The notes below the pieces were generated by a model, which searched no databases, had not been told where the DNA came from, and was given only the letters and a program-made list of their open reading frames with translations. 6,365 bases of DNA from Burkholderiaceae bacterium (lineage in GTDB: Bacteria > Pseudomonadota > Gammaproteobacteria > Burkholderiales > Burkholderiaceae): positions 1 to 6,365 of the forward strand of contig CANBYN010000110.1 of NCBI GenBank assembly GCA_947373615.1, in the 5' to 3' direction. Shown here piece by piece: positions 5,772-6,365 of this stretch. How positions within the stretch are numbered: position 1 is the first letter of the stretch; each line of letters begins with the position of its first letter. The position numbers and the translations under genes were made by a program.

Positions 5772-6365
5772 ATGTCAAATTCACGAATTGCATTAGTCAC
5801 TGGCGCTGGAAGTGGCATCGGCAAGGCAGTTGCCTTGGGCTTACTGGCAGATGGATTTAAAGTAGTACTGGCAGGCAGAAGGCTAGAGCCTCTTCAAGAG
5901 GTAGCGCAATTGGCAAAAGAGATGGGTCAAGAAGCCTATCCTGTTTCTGTAGATGTGCGGGATCCGGCCAGTGTGGAAAATCTCTTTGCTGAAATCGAAA
6001 AGAAATACGGCCGTCTCGATGTAGCTTTCAATAACGCAGGCGTTAATGCCCCTGCAGTCACGATTGATGAGTTGCCTTTAGAGAAATGGCAAAACGCGAT
6101 CGATACCAATGTCACGGGTGTATTTCTCTGTGCGCGTGCTGAATTTGGTTTGATGAAAAAGCAAAACCCACAGGGCGGCAGAATCATTAATAACGGTTCC
6201 ATATCTGCCCACACCCCTAGGCTCTACACAACTCCTTATACGGCGAGCAAGCACGCGGTAACTGGGATAACAAAAGGCATAGCTTTGGACGGCAGAAAGT
6301 TCAACATCGTAGCTAGCCAAATTGATATCGGCAATGCCTTAACTGAATTGTCTGCTCGTATGACT
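5772..6365 (+). CDS. Classical SDR-family NAD(P)-dependent oxidoreductase (C-terminus beyond window)
   Basis: The frame opens at ATG 5772 and continues for 198 codons to the right edge without a stop; a classical SDR is usually about 250 residues, so roughly 50 are missing. It shows a Rossmann fold with the nucleotide-binding TGAGSGIG (10-17), DVRD (61-64), NNAG (87-90), a likely catalytic Ser143 (in INNGSIS) and the YTASK pair Tyr156/Lys160. GRR at 35-37, after the second strand, is compatible with NADP preference, but this is weak evidence. GGAG (5760-5763) lies 8 nt before the ATG and the gap to kdgD is 15 bp, so the two are almost certainly co-transcribed. The substrate cannot be read from sequence. 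Oxidation or reduction of a sugar, sugar acid or lactone feeding the galactarate route is the contextual guess. It is not the aldehyde dehydrogenase that completes the pathway. Confidence 0.9.
   Translation, partial: MSNSRIALVTGAGSGIGKAVALGLLADGFKVVLAGRRLEPLQEVAQLAKEMGQEAYPVSVDVRDPASVENLFAEIEKKYGRLDVAFNNAGVNAPAVTIDELPLEKWQNAIDTNVTGVFLCARAEFGLMKKQNPQGGRIINNGSISAHTPRLYTTPYTASKHAVTGITKGIALDGRKFNIVASQIDIGNALTELSARMT

Noticed and set aside
5936..6320. Two minus-strand open frames antisense to the SDR gene.
   Set aside because: The plus-strand SDR frame carries all canonical motifs (TGxxxGIG, NNAG, YxxxK), so the antisense frames are shadows.

Overview
The window looks like a chromosomal sugar-acid catabolism locus from a betaproteobacterium. 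A Burkholderiales member with modest GC, such as a Polynucleobacter-like freshwater bacterium, fits best. That placement is an inference from the protein families, the codon choice and a GC content that looks mid-range by eye; I could not run a search. I see no mobile elements, RNA genes, CRISPR arrays or signs of recent transfer.

Layout. Two transcription units diverge from a short control region at about 3613-3701. Leftward (minus strand) is a tight operon of three genes: galactarate dehydratase garD (3612-2065), a small GlcG/HbpS-like (DUF336) protein (2057-1650), and an MFS_3-type membrane transporter with a soluble C-terminal domain (1604 to the left edge, nearly complete). Rightward is a LacI-family repressor (3702-4727), then, after a 117-bp gap with its own promoter, a KdgD-type 5-dehydro-4-deoxyglucarate dehydratase (4845-5756) and an SDR oxidoreductase (5772 to the right edge, truncated by the window). 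No gap without a gene exceeds 300 bases.

How the genes work together. GarD dehydrates galactarate (mucate) to 5-dehydro-4-deoxy-D-glucarate. KdgD then dehydrates and decarboxylates this to 2-oxoglutarate semialdehyde, which a dehydrogenase outside the window would oxidise to 2-oxoglutarate. This is the non-phosphorylative route, as opposed to the GarL aldolase route of E. coli. The SDR, the GlcG-like protein and the MFS protein are accessory, and their exact roles are not settled by sequence.

Regulation. The clearest non-coding signal is a pair of perfect 14-bp palindromes with a central CpG, one in each control region: TGATAGCGCTATCA at 3666-3679 and TGGTAGCGCTACCA at 4797-4810. They share the core TAGCGCTA and have the form expected of a LacI-family operator. 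The first overlaps the garD promoter; the second sits just downstream of a TTGACA-type kdgD promoter, with a weaker third copy (4771-4784) between its -35 and -10. The simplest reading is one local repressor controlling both halves of a compact galactarate regulon. I found nothing pointing to a radically new system; the points of interest are this operator pair and the unexplained accessory genes.
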